A DNA stretch of 64,000 bases from Bordetella genomosp. 13 (GTDB lineage Bacteria > Pseudomonadota > Gammaproteobacteria > Burkholderiales > Burkholderiaceae_B): the NCBI RefSeq assembly GCF_007679965.1, contig NZ_VEHL01000006.1:186001-250000 (forward strand). Direction: 5' to 3'. Under the pieces are notes generated by a model. It searched no databases. It saw only the letters and a list, made by a program, of their open reading frames with translations, and was not told the DNA's origin. Of this stretch, positions 1 through 8,464 are shown one piece after another. The translations under genes and the position numbers were made by a program. The first letter of the stretch is position 1, and the number at the start of each line of letters is the position of its first letter.

Positions 1-152
1 TCGGCAGTCACCAGCAGATAGCTCTTGACGCGGCCGTCGACGGCCTCGATGCGCGACAGGAAGGCATCCAGGAGTTCGACGGGCGACAGCTTGCGGGCCT
101 GCAACAAGCGGCCGGCTTCGCCCGCGGTCAGGTGAAAGAGTTCGGTGTCCAT
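1..152 (-). CDS. Amidase, N-terminal fragment (runs off the window)
   Basis: This is the first 50 codons of an amidase-signature enzyme read on the minus strand; the rest lies beyond the left edge. The visible protein begins MDTELFHLTAGEAGRLLQAR and matches the start of the next amidase (178-1581) at 42 of 50 residues, so the two are tandem duplicates. The start at 152 was chosen because it aligns with that neighbour's start. An in-frame ATG at 170 is possible but has no better ribosome site. The catalytic Lys-Ser-Ser residues are outside the window, so activity cannot be judged. It is the last visible gene of the minus-strand operon. Confidence 0.85.
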   Translation of the reverse strand, partial: MDTELFHLTAGEAGRLLQARKLSPVELLDAFLSRIEAVDGRVKSYLLVTA

Positions 153-177
153 GTTCCGTGTGGTATCCATAGGGGGC

Positions 178-1581
178 TCAGATCGACGGCCGGCGCTCGC
201 GCCAGCCAGTGGCCTGTTCATAGGCGCGGGCCACCTTGAATACGGTGGCCTCGTCGAACCAGCGGCCGACGATCTGCGCATTGGTCGGCAGGTCCTGCTC
301 GTCGAAACCCGTGCACACGGCCATGGCGGGATGGCCCGACGCGTTGAAGGGCGGGCATGCGGTGTCGGCGGTGTAGGCCTTGACGCGCTCGATGTCGTCG
401 ATGGGCGCGGCGGTGTGGAAGGCGCAGGGCATGACCAGCGCGTCGACGCTGCGCACCAGCGCGTCGGTGGCGGCGGCGAGCTCGCGGCGGCGGCGCTGCG
501 CGGCCAAATAGTCCACCGAGCGCGTCAGGAAGCCGCTCATCATCTTCTCGCGCAGCGCGTAGCCCATGTCCTGTGCGCGCGTCATGAACTCCTGCTCGTG
601 CAGCGACAGCGATTCGGTCCAGTTGATGACGGTGGTGGCGCGCTTGTAGTCGGCGATCTCGGCGGGCAAGGCCACGTCCACGATGCGCGCGCCCTGCTCG
701 GCCAGCACGCGGCACATCTCGTCGACGTGGCGGCGGTTGGCGGCGTCCACCAGCGATTCCGCGTCGCCCAGGTCGCGCACGATGCCGAGGGTCATGCCGC
801 GTACGCCCTCGCCCAGGCCGGCCACGAAGTCGGGCACGGCGACGTCCACGCTGCCGGGATCGCGCGCGTCGTAGCCGGACAGCGCGCGCAGCATGAGGGC
901 GCTGTCCTCCACCGTCCACGTCAACGGTCCCGGCACGTCCAGCGAATAGCAGTTGGGCAGGATGCCGTGGCGGCTGACGCGGCCGTACGTCGGCTTCATG
1001 CCTTGCAGTCCGCACGCCGCGGCGGGCAGGCGCACCGAACCGCCGGTGTCCGACCCCAGCGCCACCATGGCGGTGCCGGCGGCCACCGACGCGCCCGAGC
1101 CGGACGACGAGCCGCCGGGCGAGTGCGCGAGGCTCCACGGATTGCGGGCCGGTTCGAACGGCAGGTCGAAGTACACGCCGCCATTGCCCGTGCCGTATTC
1201 CCAGGTGTTGAGCTTGCCCAGCAGGATCGCGCCGGCCGCCTGCAGCTTCTCGATGGCGGCGGCGTCGTGGTCCGGCACGAAATCCAGCAGCAGGCGCGAG
1301 GCCGCGCAGGTGCGTACGCCGCGCGTGTAGTAGTTGTCCTTCACCGCGTACGGGATGCCGTGCAAAGGGCCGCGCCAGCGGCCCGCCATGATGTCCGCCT
1401 CGGCCTGGCGCGCGGCATCGCGCGCGGCGTCGGCCGTCACCAGCAGATAGCTCTTCAACCGGTCGTCGACCGCCTCGATGCGGGCAAGGAAAGCGTCGAC
1501 CAGCTCGACCGGCGACAGCTTGCGGGCCTGCATTAGGCGGCCGGCCTCGCCGGCGGACAGGTGAAACAGTTCGGCACTCAT
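178..1581 (-). CDS. Amidase signature-family hydrolase (467 aa)
   Basis: A cytoplasmic amidase that should hydrolyse a C-N amide bond; the substrate is unknown. The triad of the family is visible: Lys81 in the IPYAVKDN stretch, the cis-Ser near residue 158 in GGSSSGSG, and the nucleophile Ser182 in GSDTGGSVRLPA. The length fits the family (about 460-500 aa). The start is set by a strong AGGAG site eight bases upstream and by an ATGA overlap with the stop of the membrane protein gene before it. It sits in an operon with an oligopeptide-type ABC importer and two other amidases, so it probably acts on a compound brought in by that importer. GatA of the tRNA amidotransferase is unlikely because gatB and gatC are absent. 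Confidence 0.93.
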   Translation of the reverse strand: MSAELFHLSAGEAGRLMQARKLSPVELVDAFLARIEAVDDRLKSYLLVTADAARDAARQAEADIMAGRWRGPLHGIPYAVKDNYYTRGVRTCAASRLLLDFVPDHDAAAIEKLQAAGAILLGKLNTWEYGTGNGGVYFDLPFEPARNPWSLAHSPGGSSSGSGASVAAGTAMVALGSDTGGSVRLPAAACGLQGMKPTYGRVSRHGILPNCYSLDVPGPLTWTVEDSALMLRALSGYDARDPGSVDVAVPDFVAGLGEGVRGMTLGIVRDLGDAESLVDAANRRHVDEMCRVLAEQGARIVDVALPAEIADYKRATTVINWTESLSLHEQEFMTRAQDMGYALREKMMSGFLTRSVDYLAAQRRRRELAAATDALVRSVDALVMPCAFHTAAPIDDIERVKAYTADTACPPFNASGHPAMAVCTGFDEQDLPTNAQIVGRWFDEATVFKVARAYEQATGWRERRPSI

Positions 1582-2675
1582 GGGTGCGCTCCTCGGGACG
1601 ATTTGGGCAGGGGGTGGGGCAGTTCGATCAGGCCGATGCGCCGCATCGCGGCGAACAGCCAGGGCGTGGCGGAGACCACGATGAAGACGCGGCAGATGTG
1701 AAAGCCCACCACCAGCGGCACTTCCAGTCCCAGCGAGCGCGCGGTCAGGCACATCTCGGTGACGCCGCCGGGCGCGGTGGCCAGCACCAGCGCGGCCAGC
1801 GAGGCCCCGGACGCCGCGGACAGCAAGGCCGCCACGGCCGCGCAACCCGCGGCCAGGATGCCGACGTTGAGCAGGATGGCGGGCAATGCGCGGCGCACGG
1901 CAAGCATGTCCTGCCGTCGGAAGGCCAGGCCCAGCTGCGTGCCGATGCAGACCTGCGCGGCCGCGGCCAGCCCGGAAGGCATGGCGGGCGGCGCCCAGCC
2001 GGACAGCGTGGCGGCGATGGCCACGGCCAGCGGCACCAGCAGCCAGGCGCTGCGCACGCCGGCGCGCGTGGCCGCGATGGTGGCGGCGGTGGAGCCGGCC
2101 AGCAGCAGGGCCAGCTCCAGCAGGCCCAATCCGGTCAGCGCTTCCGGCGCGGGCGCGGGGCCCCGGCCCGCGCCGCCGAAAGTCAACGCGGCGGGCAGCA
2201 CCATCACGAGCACGACGATGCGCAGCATCTGCGACACCGCGATGGGCACGGGCTCGCCGCCGTAGCGGCCGGCCAGCATGCACATCTCGGCGGGACCGCC
2301 GGGCACGCTGCAGAAGAACGCGGTGACGCGATCGATGCCGCTGGTGCGCGTCAGCAGCAGCGACGCGGCGCAGGCGATGAACACCGTGGCGAACACCGCC
2401 GCCAGGATCAACGGCACATGGTCCAGCAATTGCCGCGCGGCCTCGGGCGTGAAGTACAGGCCCAGCGTGGTGCCGACCACGATCAGTCCCGCGCTGCGCA
2501 GTCCCGCCCAGCCCGCCACGCGCACGCCCGACAGCGATGCGACGGCCGTGACGACCACCGGCCCCAGCATCCATGGCAAGGGCACATGCAGCCGCGCGAA
2601 CAGCCAGCCGGCCAGGCCCGCGCCCACATACGTCGCGGCGGCCCGGGCCACCAGGCCTGGAGTGATCACCGGCAT
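1578..2675 (-). CDS. AbrB-family integral membrane protein (365 aa)
   Basis: A polytopic inner-membrane protein of the AbrB duplication family (often labelled putative ammonia monooxygenase, a name without functional support). The internal duplication is visible: PGGPAEM at residues 125-131 is echoed by PGGVTEM at 302-308, each inside similar hydrophobic halves, and LPWMLGP sits near the N-terminus. The start at 2675 (MPVITPGLVARAA) overlaps the end of the upstream ATPase gene by 10 bases and fits a GGATG-like site. Its stop overlaps the next amidase start as ATGA, so translation is probably coupled. A transport or efflux role in the amide pathway is an inference from position only. Confidence 0.85.
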   Translation of the reverse strand: MPVITPGLVARAAATYVGAGLAGWLFARLHVPLPWMLGPVVVTAVASLSGVRVAGWAGLRSAGLIVVGTTLGLYFTPEAARQLLDHVPLILAAVFATVFIACAASLLLTRTSGIDRVTAFFCSVPGGPAEMCMLAGRYGGEPVPIAVSQMLRIVVLVMVLPAALTFGGAGRGPAPAPEALTGLGLLELALLLAGSTAATIAATRAGVRSAWLLVPLAVAIAATLSGWAPPAMPSGLAAAAQVCIGTQLGLAFRRQDMLAVRRALPAILLNVGILAAGCAAVAALLSAASGASLAALVLATAPGGVTEMCLTARSLGLEVPLVVGFHICRVFIVVSATPWLFAAMRRIGLIELPHPLPKSSRGAHP

Positions 2676-3700
2676 GCCGCATCCATCGAATAGGCGTTCA
2701 ACGGCTGCTGCAACAGGCGCTGCGGCGCCAGCACGCAACGCGCGCGATGCGCGCCCAGGCCGGCCATGGCGGGCACGCCGGCGTCGCATTCGGGGCGATG
2801 CGAGGGGCAGCGCGGCGCGAACGTGCATCCCGGCGGCAGCGCGGTCAGGTCGGGCGGCGCGCCGGGAATCGGCACGAGATCCTGCTCGCGGTCGTCGCCC
2901 GACACCGTCGAGCGCAACAGTCCCTGCGTGTACGGATGCGCCGCGCGATCCATGATGTCCTCGATGGAGCCGGTCTCGGCGAAGCGGCCGGCATACATCA
3001 CCGCCACCTTGTCCGACACCTCGCAGGCCACGCCCAGGTCATGCGTGACGAAGATGGTGGCCATGCCCAGCTCGCGCTGCAGCTCGCGGATCAAGAGCAG
3101 CACCTGGATCTGCACGGTGGCGTCCAGCGCGGTGGTGGGCTCGTCGGCCAGTAGCAGCTTGGGCCGGCACGACAGGGCCAGCGCGATCATGGCGCGCTGG
3201 CGCAGCCCGCCGGACAGCTCGTGCGGATACGCGGCCAGCCGGCGCGCGGCGGAAGGGATCTGCACCAGTTCCAGCAGCTCCAGCGCGCGCCGCATGCCGT
3301 CGCGATGGCTCACGCCGTCGTGGCGAACCACGGTTTCCGCGATCTGCTGGCCGATGGTGTAGACCGGGTCCAGCGCCGTCAGCGGCTCCTGGAAGATCAT
3401 GGAGATCAGCGAACCCCGGATGTCCGGCAGCTTCTTGCGCGGCAGGTTCAACACGTCGACGCCGCCGACGTGGACCTTGCCCGACAACTGCGCGGTGGGC
3501 GGCAGCAGGCGCATCAGCGCGCGCAGCGTGACGCTCTTGCCCGAGCCGGATTCGCCCAGCAGGCACAGCACCTCGCCCTGCGCCAGCGAGAACGACACGC
3601 CGTTGACCACGGGCACGTTCATGTCGCGGCTGACGAAGCGCACCGAGAGGTCCTCCACCTCGACCAGCGGCACGCGTGGGGCATTCGTGGAGTCTTGCAT
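2666..3700 (-). CDS. Oligopeptide/dipeptide ABC importer ATP-binding protein, OppD/DppD type (344 aa)
   Basis: The first of two ATPases that power the importer. Walker A is GESGSGKS (49-56), the Q-loop is FQEP (103-106), the ABC signature is LSGGLRQR (162-169) and Walker B is KLLLADEP (181-188). The C-terminal oligopeptide-ABC extension is present, with the cysteine-containing stretch GCTFAPRCPSHRPEC that often carries an iron-sulfur cluster in this family. An AGGAG site precedes the ATG at 3700. It lies between the OppF-type ATPase and the AbrB-family gene in one tight operon, with a 10-base overlap at its 3' end. The imported substrate cannot be read from the ATPase. Confidence 0.95.
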   Translation of the reverse strand: MQDSTNAPRVPLVEVEDLSVRFVSRDMNVPVVNGVSFSLAQGEVLCLLGESGSGKSVTLRALMRLLPPTAQLSGKVHVGGVDVLNLPRKKLPDIRGSLISMIFQEPLTALDPVYTIGQQIAETVVRHDGVSHRDGMRRALELLELVQIPSAARRLAAYPHELSGGLRQRAMIALALSCRPKLLLADEPTTALDATVQIQVLLLIRELQRELGMATIFVTHDLGVACEVSDKVAVMYAGRFAETGSIEDIMDRAAHPYTQGLLRSTVSGDDREQDLVPIPGAPPDLTALPPGCTFAPRCPSHRPECDAGVPAMAGLGAHRARCVLAPQRLLQQPLNAYSMDAACR

Positions 3701-3713
3701 CGCGGTTCTCCTG

Positions 3714-4844
3714 TCAGGCCGCCGCGGTCGCGCGCGGCATCGTGGCGATCGGCATCTCGGCGCGCGCCAGCGGAAAGTGGCAGGCGGCCATGTGGCCCTC
3801 GACGTCGGGCGACGGCAGCAGCATGGGGGCCTGTTCCGCGCAGAGCGCCTGCGCGCGCGGACAGCGCGTGCGGAAGCGGCAGCCGCTGGGCGGATTGATG
3901 GGATTGGGCGGGTCGCCCGACAGCGGCGGCTGCGTGACGCGGCGGCGCGGGTCCATCGACGGCCGCGACGCCAGCAGCGCGGCCGTGTACGGATGGCGCG
4001 CGCCGCCGTAGATGGCGTCGACGGGCCCGGATTCGACCACCTGCCCCAGGTACATCACCAGCACGCGGTCGCTGACGTACTGCACCACGTTCAGGTCGTG
4101 CGAGATGAACAGGTAGGTCAGGCCCAGCTCGCGCTTCAATTGGCGCAGCAGGTTCAGCACCTGCGCCTCGACGGACTTGTCCAGCGCGGACACGGACTCG
4201 TCCAGGATCAAGAGGCGCGGCCCCATGGCCAGGGCGCGCGCGATGTTCACGCGCTGCCGCTGTCCGCCCGACAGCTCATGAGGATAGCGCTGCGCGAACG
4301 TGCCCGGTTCGAGGCCCACCATGCGCAGCAGGCTCAGCGCGCGGTTGCGCGCCTGCGCACGGTCCATGCCCGCCACCGTTGGCCCGAAGGCGATGCTGTC
4401 CACGATGGTCAGGCGCGGATTGAGCGAGGCATAGCTGTCCTGGAACACCATCTGCATGTGCAGGCGCAGCTCGCGCACGCTGATGCCGCGCACGCCGGCC
4501 ACTTCGTCGCCATCGAAGATCAGCGAGCCCGAATCCGGCTCGATCAGGTGCATCAGCAGGCGCGCCGTGGTCGACTTGCCGCAGCCCGACTCGCCCACGA
4601 TGCCCAGCGTCTCGCCCTTGGCCACTTCGAAGCTCACGCCGTCCACGGCGCGCACCGCCGTCTTGGCGCCGCCCGGCAGCACGCCGCCGCCGATCTCGAA
4701 ATGCTTCTTCAGGTCGCGCACGATCAGCATCGGCTGCGCGGGGCCGCCGCGATCGCGCTGGTCGTCATTGCGATCCAGCAGGCGCAGCGTATCTTCGGCG
4801 GGCGCGGGACCGGAGGCAGGGGCGTTCTTCAGTCGTGCAAACAT
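3714..4844 (-). CDS. Oligopeptide/dipeptide ABC importer ATP-binding protein, OppF/DppF type (376 aa)
   Basis: The second ATPase of the importer. Walker A is GESGCGKS (84-91), the Q-loop is VFQD (133-136), the ABC signature is LSGGQRQR (191-198) and Walker B is RLLILDES (210-217). The oligopeptide-ABC C-terminal cysteine motif (CRFRTRCPRAQALC) is present. A 40-residue polar N-terminal extension precedes the ABC fold and is slightly longer than usual. The gene is 13 bases from both neighbours, consistent with one polycistronic message. It should form a heterodimeric nucleotide-binding unit with the OppD-type protein at the cytoplasmic face of the two permeases. Confidence 0.95.
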   Translation of the reverse strand: MFARLKNAPASGPAPAEDTLRLLDRNDDQRDRGGPAQPMLIVRDLKKHFEIGGGVLPGGAKTAVRAVDGVSFEVAKGETLGIVGESGCGKSTTARLLMHLIEPDSGSLIFDGDEVAGVRGISVRELRLHMQMVFQDSYASLNPRLTIVDSIAFGPTVAGMDRAQARNRALSLLRMVGLEPGTFAQRYPHELSGGQRQRVNIARALAMGPRLLILDESVSALDKSVEAQVLNLLRQLKRELGLTYLFISHDLNVVQYVSDRVLVMYLGQVVESGPVDAIYGGARHPYTAALLASRPSMDPRRRVTQPPLSGDPPNPINPPSGCRFRTRCPRAQALCAEQAPMLLPSPDVEGHMAACHFPLARAEMPIATMPRATAAA

Positions 4845-4857
4845 GGCTGTCTCCCGG

Positions 4858-5763
4858 TCAGGCCTTGACGTCCATCGCGCTGCGCAGCCCGTCGCTCATC
4901 AGGCTGCAGCACATCGAGGTCACGAAGATCATCACGCCAGGCAGGATGGCGGTGATGGGCGATACGTAGATGGCCTGGCGCAGCGCGTTGAGCATCAGAC
5001 CCCATTCGGCGTTGGGCGGGCTGACGCCCAGGCCCAGGAAACTGAGACCGGACGAGATGACGATGCTGACGCTGATCAGGCTGGAGGCGTACACAAGGAT
5101 GGGACCGGTGACGTTGGACAGCACGTGGCCGCGGATGATGCGCAGCGCCGATGCGCCGGTGGCACGCGCGGCTTCCACGTAGTCCTGCGTGCGCACCTGC
5201 GTGGTGACGCTTTCGGCGATGCGCGCGATGGGCGGGATGAACACCAGCGTCAGCGCGACGATGCTGTTGAGCAGGCCCGCGCCCAGCGCCCCCGAGATCG
5301 CCACGGCCAGCAGCACCGACGGAAACGCGTAGAACACGTCGATCAGGCGCATGATGACCATGTTCCAGCGTCCGCCCGCGTACCCCGCGATGACGCCCAT
5401 CGCGCCGCCGATGCAGGTGGCCAGCACCACGGGCGTGAAGCCCAGGAACAGCGACAGGCGCCCGCCGTGGATCAGGCGCGACAGCATGTCGCGGCCCAGC
5501 TCGTCCGTGCCCAGCAGATGGCCTTGATAGCCGAACGGCTTCAGGCGCCGCACCATGCTCATCTTGAAGGGATCGTCCAGCCCCAGCCAGGGCGCGAAGA
5601 CCGCCAGGCCGATGATGGTCAGCAGGATGAAGCCACAGGCCAGCGTGACGGGATCGCGCGCCAGGCGGCGGCCCACGGTGTGCCAGAAGCCCCGGCTGGG
5701 CCGGCGGAACGCCACGGGCGCGGCGATCGGCGCGGCGCCGGCGGTTGCGGTGTGGGAAGTCAT
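4858..5763 (-). CDS. ABC importer permease, DppC/OppC type (301 aa)
   Basis: An inner-membrane permease subunit. After a polar N-terminus of about 25 residues there is the OppC-type N-terminal membrane segment (DPVTLACGFILLTIIGLAVF) and then a binding-protein-dependent transport domain with about five hydrophobic helices. The cytoplasmic coupling loop (EAARATGASALRIIRGHVLSNV) contains the EAA motif that contacts the ATPases. Length and order (B-C after the binding protein, then D-F) match canonical dipeptide operons. The gap to the B-type permease is 13 bases. Confidence 0.94.
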   Translation of the reverse strand: MTSHTATAGAAPIAAPVAFRRPSRGFWHTVGRRLARDPVTLACGFILLTIIGLAVFAPWLGLDDPFKMSMVRRLKPFGYQGHLLGTDELGRDMLSRLIHGGRLSLFLGFTPVVLATCIGGAMGVIAGYAGGRWNMVIMRLIDVFYAFPSVLLAVAISGALGAGLLNSIVALTLVFIPPIARIAESVTTQVRTQDYVEAARATGASALRIIRGHVLSNVTGPILVYASSLISVSIVISSGLSFLGLGVSPPNAEWGLMLNALRQAIYVSPITAILPGVMIFVTSMCCSLMSDGLRSAMDVKA

Positions 5764-5776
5764 GGTGCGCTCCGGT

Positions 5777-6700
5777 TCAGATGCGCTTGACGCGCGGATC
5801 GACGACCATCTGCAGCACGTCGACGATGAGGTTCATCAGCACGAACAGCGACGCCAGCACCAGGATCGTGCCCTGCAGGATGGGCAGGTCGCGGGTGAAG
5901 ATGGCCGAGTTCAGCAGGAAGCCCGTGCCGGGCCAGGCGAACACGGTCTCGACCAGGATGGAACCGCCCAGCATCTGGGCGAACTGCAGGCCCATCACGG
6001 CCATCACGGTGGGCGCCACGTTCTTGGCCACGTGGGCCAGCACCTGCGGACCGCGCAGGCCCTTTGCATACAGGGTCTGCACGAATTCCTGCTTGCGGAT
6101 CTCGATGACCGAGGCGCGCACCGACCGCGCGATGATGCCCATGGGAATCACCGCCAGCGTCACGGTGGGCAGCACCATGTGCTGCCAGTCCAGGTTGCCC
6201 ATGCCCGAGGCGGGCAGCCAGCCCAGCTCCACCGAGAACAGCACGATCAGCACCATGCCCACCCAGTAGTGCGGCAGCGATACGCCCGTGACCGCCATGC
6301 CGGTGACGACGCGGTCCAGCACGCGCGACCGCGAGTAGCCTGCCACGCCGCCCATCGCGCAGCCGCCCACGAAGGCCACCGCGATGGCGGCCAGCGCCAG
6401 GATGATGGAGTTGCCGATGGCCGGCGCGATCTCGTCCATCACCGGACGCCCGCTCTTGATCGACGCACCCAGGTCGCCCGTGACGGCGCGGCCCAGCCAC
6501 TTCAGGTACTGCACGGGCACCGGCTGGTCGAATCCGTACGCCGAGCGGATCTGCGCGATCACCTGCGGCGAGGCGTTCTCGGGCAGCACGGAACTGAGCG
6601 GATCGCCGGGCGCCAGGTGCACCAGCGCGAAGCACACCAGCGACACGCCCAGCGCGATGGGCAGCGTGTACAGGATGCGGTGGAGGATGTATCGCAGCAT
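5777..6700 (-). CDS. ABC importer permease, DppB/OppB type (307 aa)
   Basis: An inner-membrane permease that pairs with the DppC-type subunit. It starts with the diagnostic MLRYILHRILYTLPIALGVS segment, followed by the family motif LAPGDP and about six hydrophobic helices. The coupling-loop sequence near residues 190-220 (KQEFVQTLYAKGLRGPQVLA) is the EAA-type loop. The ATG at 6700 is preceded by GGGAGACC. It lies 15 bases downstream of the binding-protein gene, so the importer is complete in this window. Confidence 0.94.
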   Translation of the reverse strand: MLRYILHRILYTLPIALGVSLVCFALVHLAPGDPLSSVLPENASPQVIAQIRSAYGFDQPVPVQYLKWLGRAVTGDLGASIKSGRPVMDEIAPAIGNSIILALAAIAVAFVGGCAMGGVAGYSRSRVLDRVVTGMAVTGVSLPHYWVGMVLIVLFSVELGWLPASGMGNLDWQHMVLPTVTLAVIPMGIIARSVRASVIEIRKQEFVQTLYAKGLRGPQVLAHVAKNVAPTVMAVMGLQFAQMLGGSILVETVFAWPGTGFLLNSAIFTRDLPILQGTILVLASLFVLMNLIVDVLQMVVDPRVKRI

Positions 6701-6715
6701 GGGAGGTCTCCCGGC

Positions 6716-8320
6716 TTATTCGACCGATACGGGCGTCAGGTCCTGGAACCAGCTCTGCGCCTGCACGAAGCCCTTCACGTTGGGGCCCAGGGCGCGCGGA
6801 TTCAGGTCATGCACGACCCAGATCCACATGGCCTGGTCGACGATGCGCGTGTGCAGCTTGGCCAGCAGCGCATCCTGCTTGGCGGGATCGAACTCGACCT
6901 GCGCGGCGGCGGCCAGTTCGTCGGCTTCCTTGTCCTTGAAGCCGCCCCAGTTGTAGCCAACCGGCGGACGCGTCCTGGACCACGACGGGCCGATCAGGCC
7001 GATGAACGGATCCCAGTACGCCACGCTGTTGTTCAGGCCGTGGATGCCCTTGTTATCGGGCGTATCGGAGCTGACGCGGCGATGCGAACGCAGCGCCTCC
7101 CACTCCATCACTTCGAGCTGCACGTCGAAGCCCACGGCGCGCAGGTTCTCCTGCACGAACTCGTTCATGGGCAGCGGCTGCATCTGGCCCGACCCGGCGG
7201 TGGACACGGCGAACTTCACGCGCAGCGGCTTCTGCGGGCTGTAGCCGGCCTCTTTCATCAGGCGCAGCGCTTCTTCCGGGTCATAGCGGATCTTGAAGTT
7301 CGGCTGGCCGAACCACGGATGCTTGGAGTCGATCATGCCCTCGGCCGGAATCGCCGTGCCGCCGAGGAATTCGGACAGTCCCTTGCGGTCGATGGCCAGG
7401 TTGGCCGCCTTGCGCACGCGGATGTCCCTGAAGGGGGAGTCTTCGGAATAGCTCAGGATGTACGGCCAGTTGTGCGGATAGATGTTGGTGACGATCTGCA
7501 TGCCCGCCGACTTCAGGCGCGGCAGGGTGTCCGGCGGTGGCGCCTCGACCCAATCCACCTGCTTGGACAGCAGCGCGGCCACGCGCGTGTTGGGATCGGG
7601 CATGGTCATGAGCACCATGCGATCCGACTTGGGCACGCGCTTGGGATCCCAATAGCCCGGGTTGCGCACGAGTTCGGCGCGCTCGCGCGGCACCAGCTTG
7701 TCCAGCATCCACGGGCCCGTGCCGGACGGCTTGAAGGCGACCTTGTTCCAGTCGTTGCCCATCTCCTTGAAACGCGCGGGGCTGGACATCAGCACGAAGG
7801 TCATCAGGTACGGAAAAACCGCGTCGGCCTCCTTGGTGGTCACTTCGACGGTCATCGGATCGACCACGCGGTACGACGCGATGTTGGAGATGTACTGGCC
7901 GGCCTGCGTGGCCTGGCTCTGGTCGAACTGCGGCGCGTCGCGCTTCATCAGCTTGTCCAGGTTCCACACCACGGCGTCGGCGGTGAACGCCGACCCGTCA
8001 TGGAACTTCACGTCGGGCCGCAGCTTGAAGGTCCACTTGGTGTGGGTGGCCGTGTCGGCCTCCCAGCTCAGGGCCAGCCCCGGCGCCAGCCTGGCGGGCA
8101 CGTCGGCGCGCGACAGGTCCCAGCGCACCAGGCCGTCGTACAGGGCAAAGCCGATGAAGCGCAGGCCTTCGCCGCCCTGGCTGGGCTGGCCCGTGGTCAA
8201 GGGAATGTCGGCCATGGTGGACGCCACGCGCAGCACCTTCTCGGCGCGGGCGTCGGAAGCGTGGATCGCGAAGGCGAGCACTGCGGCCAGGAGCGAAGCC
8301 GCTGATTTTTTGATAGCCAA
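6716..8320 (-). CDS. Periplasmic substrate-binding protein, SBP_bac_5 family (534 aa, TTG start)
   Basis: The periplasmic receptor of the importer (dipeptide/oligopeptide/nickel-binding type). The chosen TTG start at 8320 has a GGAG site seven bases upstream and gives a clean Sec signal peptide (MAIKKSAASLLAAVLAFAIH, cleaved after SDARA). The frame upstream offers only another TTG at 8359 and no ATG. Family landmarks include the N-terminal GLRFIGFALYDGLVRWD stretch and the LAPGLALSWE segment that opens the ligand domain. No membrane anchor or lipobox is present, so it should be freely diffusible. Neighbouring amidases suggest the ligand contains an amide bond, but the ligand cannot be predicted from sequence. 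Confidence 0.93.
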   Translation of the reverse strand: MAIKKSAASLLAAVLAFAIHASDARAEKVLRVASTMADIPLTTGQPSQGGEGLRFIGFALYDGLVRWDLSRADVPARLAPGLALSWEADTATHTKWTFKLRPDVKFHDGSAFTADAVVWNLDKLMKRDAPQFDQSQATQAGQYISNIASYRVVDPMTVEVTTKEADAVFPYLMTFVLMSSPARFKEMGNDWNKVAFKPSGTGPWMLDKLVPRERAELVRNPGYWDPKRVPKSDRMVLMTMPDPNTRVAALLSKQVDWVEAPPPDTLPRLKSAGMQIVTNIYPHNWPYILSYSEDSPFRDIRVRKAANLAIDRKGLSEFLGGTAIPAEGMIDSKHPWFGQPNFKIRYDPEEALRLMKEAGYSPQKPLRVKFAVSTAGSGQMQPLPMNEFVQENLRAVGFDVQLEVMEWEALRSHRRVSSDTPDNKGIHGLNNSVAYWDPFIGLIGPSWSRTRPPVGYNWGGFKDKEADELAAAAQVEFDPAKQDALLAKLHTRIVDQAMWIWVVHDLNPRALGPNVKGFVQAQSWFQDLTPVSVE

Positions 8321-8464
8321 GGTGATTCTCCGGTTTGCTTGCGGGATCGACGGACGCAAGGGTCCGCCCGTACGGAAAAGCCGACTGCGGGTAAAGCGGG
8401 GCCCTGCCGCGCGCCCATTCGGGCGGCGGCGCGGGCAGATCGGGTTCGGGAGTAGCGGTCGGCG

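Noticed and set aside
178..1581. GatA subunit of the tRNA-dependent amidotransferase
   Set aside because: The amidase signature alone is not specific; gatB and a true gatC are absent and the genes belong to a transporter operon.
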